From positions 1-8,064 of the forward strand of contig CAIKBP010000096.1 in NCBI GenBank assembly GCA_903825695.1: a DNA stretch of 8,064 nucleotides, given 5' to 3'. Below, one piece after another: positions 5,707 to 8,064 of this stretch. Position numbers and translations under genes: made by a program. Under the pieces are notes generated by a model. That model was not told the origin of the DNA. It made no database searches and saw only the letters and a program-made list of their open reading frames with translations. This stretch comes from an uncultured Verrucomicrobiota bacterium. GTDB taxonomy: Bacteria; Verrucomicrobiota; Verrucomicrobiia; Palsa-1439. Numbering within the stretch: the stretch's first letter is position 1; each line of letters starts with the position of its first letter.

Positions 5707-6443
5707 GTCAATATCTCTGCGTCTCCTTCAGTCACCAAGACCGTGTGTTCATAATGCGCACTCGGCGAACCATCCGCCGTCACCACCGTCCATCCATCGC
5801 TCAGCATCCGAACTGCGTGTGTGCCGAGGTTGATCATTGGCTCAATGGCCAACGTCATGCCCGGTTTCAACTTCGGTCCAGTGTGCGCGCTGCCGAAGTT
5901 CGGGATCTGCGGCTCCTCGTGCATCTCCCGCCCGACGCCGTGCCCGACAAACTCGCGCACAACCGAAAACCCACGCGCTTCTACCGTTGTCTGCACGGCA
6001 TGCGAGATGTCCCCCACCCGATTGCCCGCTTGCGCCGCAGCAATCCCTGCGCGCAAGGCATCCTGTGTCACTTCGAGCAACTCCTGCACGCGCACCGGCA
6101 CCGCACCAGCTGCGACAGTCGTGGCATTATCACCAACAAATCCATCCAGCACAATCCCAACATCCAGACTCACGATGTCGCCGTATTGCACGCGCCGCTT
6201 GCTCGGGATACCGTGCACCACTTCATCGTTTACCGACACGCAAATGTTGCCCGGATATCCTTTGTACCCGAGAAACGGGCTTTTCCCGCCACGTTTGCGG
6301 ATCAATTCCGCCGCTGCATCGTCCAACTCCTTCGTCGTCCGTCCCGGCTGAATCAACGCCGCCACTGCGCGCATGACTTCTGCCGCCGCGCGGCATGCTG
6401 CGCGCATCCGTTCGATCTCCGACAGCGATTTGATCGGAATCAC
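5667..6443 (-). CDS. map: Methionine aminopeptidase, type I
   Basis: Removes the initiator Met from new proteins. 258 residues, typical of type Ia. All five metal ligands are present: Asp94 (SLDVG), Asp105 (GDNATT), His168 (VGHGVG), Glu201 (AIEPM) and Glu232 (HYEHT); His77 in VVHGIPS fits the substrate-binding His of the family. The N-terminus IPIKSLSEIERMRAACRAAAEVM is standard and there is no N-terminal zinc-ribbon extension. The start is GTG with GAGG (6452-6449) and 5-nt spacing. It lies directly after secY with an 85-bp gap; adk, often found between secY and map, is absent here. Its 3' end overlaps infA by 40 bp. Confidence 0.97.
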   Translation of the reverse strand: MIPIKSLSEIERMRAACRAAAEVMRAVAALIQPGRTTKELDDAAAELIRKRGGKSPFLGYKGYPGNICVSVNDEVVHGIPSKRRVQYGDIVSLDVGIVLDGFVGDNATTVAAGAVPVRVQELLEVTQDALRAGIAAAQAGNRVGDISHAVQTTVEARGFSVVREFVGHGVGREMHEEPQIPNFGSAHTGPKLKPGMTLAIEPMINLGTHAVRMLSDGWTVVTADGSPSAHYEHTVLVTEGDAEILTWLETTPYESKAR

Positions 6444-6528
6444 AACAGCCTCACATTTGTTGGCGCCCGTAACGCAGCAACATCATGGGGTACTCCATGC
6501 CCCCCTGTCAATGAACCCGGCAAAAACC

Positions 6529-7905
6529 TCAACGTCGCCCACGCAGCTTGCCCTTGCGCAAAAAACCGTCATAGTGCCGCATCAGCAGGTGCGATTCGAC
6601 CTGCCGCATCGTATCCAGCAGCACACCCACTGTGATCAACATGCTGGTGCCCCCAAAGAAACTCGCAGTCAGATACGGCAAATGCAGGTTGCGACGGAGA
6701 ACATACGGAATCACCGCTATCACCGTCAGAAACACAGCACCCGCCAGCGTGATCCGTGTCATCACGTGATCAAGGTGTTCCGCCGTTGGCCGGCCGGGTC
6801 GAATCCCCGGCACGTACCCGCCATACTTCTTCAAATCGTCGGCGACCTGGAGCGGGTTGAACTGAGTTGCCACCCAAAAATAGGAAAAGAACAGGATCAT
6901 CAACCCGTAAATCACCAGATACAGAACTTCACCCTCACCCAACGCCTGCAGTATCCGCTGGAATACGGCGAGTTTGGAGGCCGAAAACAGAAACTGCGGA
7001 AACTGTAAAATCGCCGCGGCGAAGATGATCGGCATCACGCCCGAATAATTGACACGAAGCGGCATGAACGTCGAGCCGCCACCCATCATCTTCTGGCCGA
7101 CCACTCGCTTCGCGTACTGCACGGGAATCTTGCGTTGCGCCTCGGTTACCGCGATGATACCAGCAGTTACCAGCACCATCATTGCCAGCAGCAACAACAC
7201 CATCAGGGGCCCCGGCAGGACCGCGCCGGCAGATTCGGTCTTCTGGAACATCAACTGCCACGCTTGGACAATCGCTGTGGGCAGCCGATCCACGATGCCG
7301 ACCGTAATGATGATCGAGGCGCCGTTGCCGATCCCCCGCTCCGTGATCTGCTCGCCCAACCACATCAGCAAGACCGTGCCGCTTGTGATCGTAATGATTG
7401 TCAAGAGGATGAACGGGATACCAGGCGCCGCCACCAGCGTCCCATGAAACCCATTGAACATCCTAGACAACGCATCCGGATTCTGAACCGTTACCGCCAG
7501 CGCTGCACTCTGAAATATGCAGATCATCACGGTCATGTATCGCGAATACTGTACCAGTTTCGCGCGGCCCGTCTCGCCTTCCTGTTTCAGGCGTTCCAGC
7601 GACGGGATCACCGCCGTCAACAGTTGCATGATGATTGCTGCAGTGATGTAGGGCATGATCCCCAACGCGAACACCGCGCAGTTCTGCAAAGCGCCACCCG
7701 TAAACAGGTCCGCCAATCCCATGATCCCGCCGGTGCTACCCGCCCTGGCTTGCGCGTCGCGGATATACTTCACCAACTCTGTCGGGTCCACGCCCGGGCA
7801 CGGGATCCATGCGCCGATGCGCACAATCGCCACTATGCCCAAAGTGAACAGAATCCGCTTCCGCAGTTCGGGAATCTTCCAGCTATTGAGAAATGCGGCA
7901 AACAT
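6529..7905 (-). CDS. secY: Protein translocase channel subunit SecY
   Basis: Inner-membrane pore of the Sec translocon, partner of SecE/SecG and the SecA motor. 458 residues with about ten hydrophobic segments, roughly at 18-35, 72-100, 120-140, 160-182, 191-212, 232-253, 286-308, 325-347, 383-403 and 412-430. Family motifs: LGIMPYITAAIIMQLL (81-96), WLGEQITERGIGNGASIII (182-200), MPIIFAAAILQFPQ (291-304), FNPLQVADDLKKYGGYVPGIRPGRPT (349-374; the basic cytoplasmic loop that contacts SecA/ribosome), and GGTSMLITVGVLLDT (418-432). The ATG has no obvious Shine-Dalgarno; rplO ends 19 bp upstream, so coupling is likely. The N-terminus AAFLNSWKIPELRKRILFTL supports this start. Confidence 0.98.
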   Translation of the reverse strand: MFAAFLNSWKIPELRKRILFTLGIVAIVRIGAWIPCPGVDPTELVKYIRDAQARAGSTGGIMGLADLFTGGALQNCAVFALGIMPYITAAIIMQLLTAVIPSLERLKQEGETGRAKLVQYSRYMTVMICIFQSAALAVTVQNPDALSRMFNGFHGTLVAAPGIPFILLTIITITSGTVLLMWLGEQITERGIGNGASIIITVGIVDRLPTAIVQAWQLMFQKTESAGAVLPGPLMVLLLLAMMVLVTAGIIAVTEAQRKIPVQYAKRVVGQKMMGGGSTFMPLRVNYSGVMPIIFAAAILQFPQFLFSASKLAVFQRILQALGEGEVLYLVIYGLMILFFSYFWVATQFNPLQVADDLKKYGGYVPGIRPGRPTAEHLDHVMTRITLAGAVFLTVIAVIPYVLRRNLHLPYLTASFFGGTSMLITVGVLLDTMRQVESHLLMRHYDGFLRKGKLRGRR

Positions 7906-7924
7906 AGCTTGTCAAAGAGCAGTT

Positions 7925-8064
7925 CTACTTCTTCGCCTCTTTTACCTCGGTGGACTTCTTCATGGGCTTATCCTGATGATGTATGCCAGACAGCGGCAAC
8001 TCCTCGCAGGTCCCGCCCGCCTTGGTGATTTTTTCTCGGGCCGAACCACTGAACCCGTGCGCCT
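7925..8064 (-). CDS. rplO: 50S ribosomal protein L15, C-terminal part
   Basis: Last 45 codons of a gene that continues beyond the window. The visible HGFSGSAREKITKAGGTCEEL matches the C-terminus of L15, a 23S rRNA-binding protein placed just before secY in most bacteria. After the family's usual end, about 24 further residues run through LSGIHHQDKP to a Lys/Glu-rich tail ending VKEAKK. The 19-bp gap to secY and position agree with the spc operon order. Identification rests on the short motif and context. Confidence 0.88.
   Translation of the reverse strand, partial: AHGFSGSAREKITKAGGTCEELPLSGIHHQDKPMKKSTEVKEAKK

Noticed and set aside
5745..6635. Long open frame (296 codons) on the plus strand opposite map and the end of secY
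   Set aside because: His/Arg/Pro/Cys-rich translation with no family resemblance; it mirrors the codon bias of map on the other strand.
7135..8028. Long open frame (297 codons) on the plus strand opposite secY and rplO
   Set aside because: Antisense to a fully conserved secY; the translation is Arg/His/Gln-rich and low in membrane or fold features.
1..8064. CRISPR, tRNA/rRNA, insertion sequences, prophage or defence genes
   Set aside because: No direct repeats with spacers, cloverleaf, transposase or integrase reading frame was seen; nearly the whole window is explained by conserved housekeeping genes.

Overview
This window looks like ordinary bacterial chromosome. About two thirds of it is the distal half of the conserved spc/alpha ribosomal-protein cluster, read on the minus strand: rplO(partial)-secY-map-infA-rpmJ-rpsM-rpsK-rpsD-rpoA-rplQ. 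I see no mobile element, CRISPR array, tRNA, rRNA or prophage trace. The best phylogenetic guess is Verrucomicrobiota or a PVC-group relative. The reasons are the Lys/Ala-rich appendages on L17 and S11, a thioredoxin reductase with a Cys in the FAD glycine motif, and a small all-alpha dUTPase next to it. This guess rests on recall of family style, not on a search.

Layout: (1) 1-420 (+) is the 3' end of a PTS EIIA-domain gene (PtsN/fructose type) that enters from outside the window. (2) 433-1362 (-) is trxB, thioredoxin reductase, convergent with the PTS gene and only 12 bp away. (3) 1363-1502 is a divergent intergenic region with a plausible sigma70-type promoter for trxB. (4) 1503-1883 (+) is an all-alpha (MazG-like) dUTP diphosphatase. 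(5) 1884-2027 is a convergent intergenic region holding an imperfect palindrome and a strong intrinsic terminator that ends the ribosomal operon. (6) 2028-8064 (-) is the ribosomal/secretion/transcription operon, tightly packed, with gaps of 5-85 bp and one 40-bp overlap (map/infA).

How the genes work together: the operon couples ribosome assembly (L15, L36, S13, S11, S4, L17), translation initiation (IF-1), N-terminal Met removal (MetAP), the secretion channel (SecY) and the RNA polymerase alpha subunit. The divergent trxB/dUTPase pair could both serve deoxynucleotide metabolism: thioredoxin reduction feeds ribonucleotide reductase, and dUTPase makes dUMP while keeping uracil out of DNA. That link is inferred.

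I found no previously undescribed system. The most distinctive points are the ~85-residue N-terminal extension on S11, the ~49-residue Lys/Ala-rich tail on L17, the map/infA overlap with two GTG starts, and the palindromes inside the trxB promoter.
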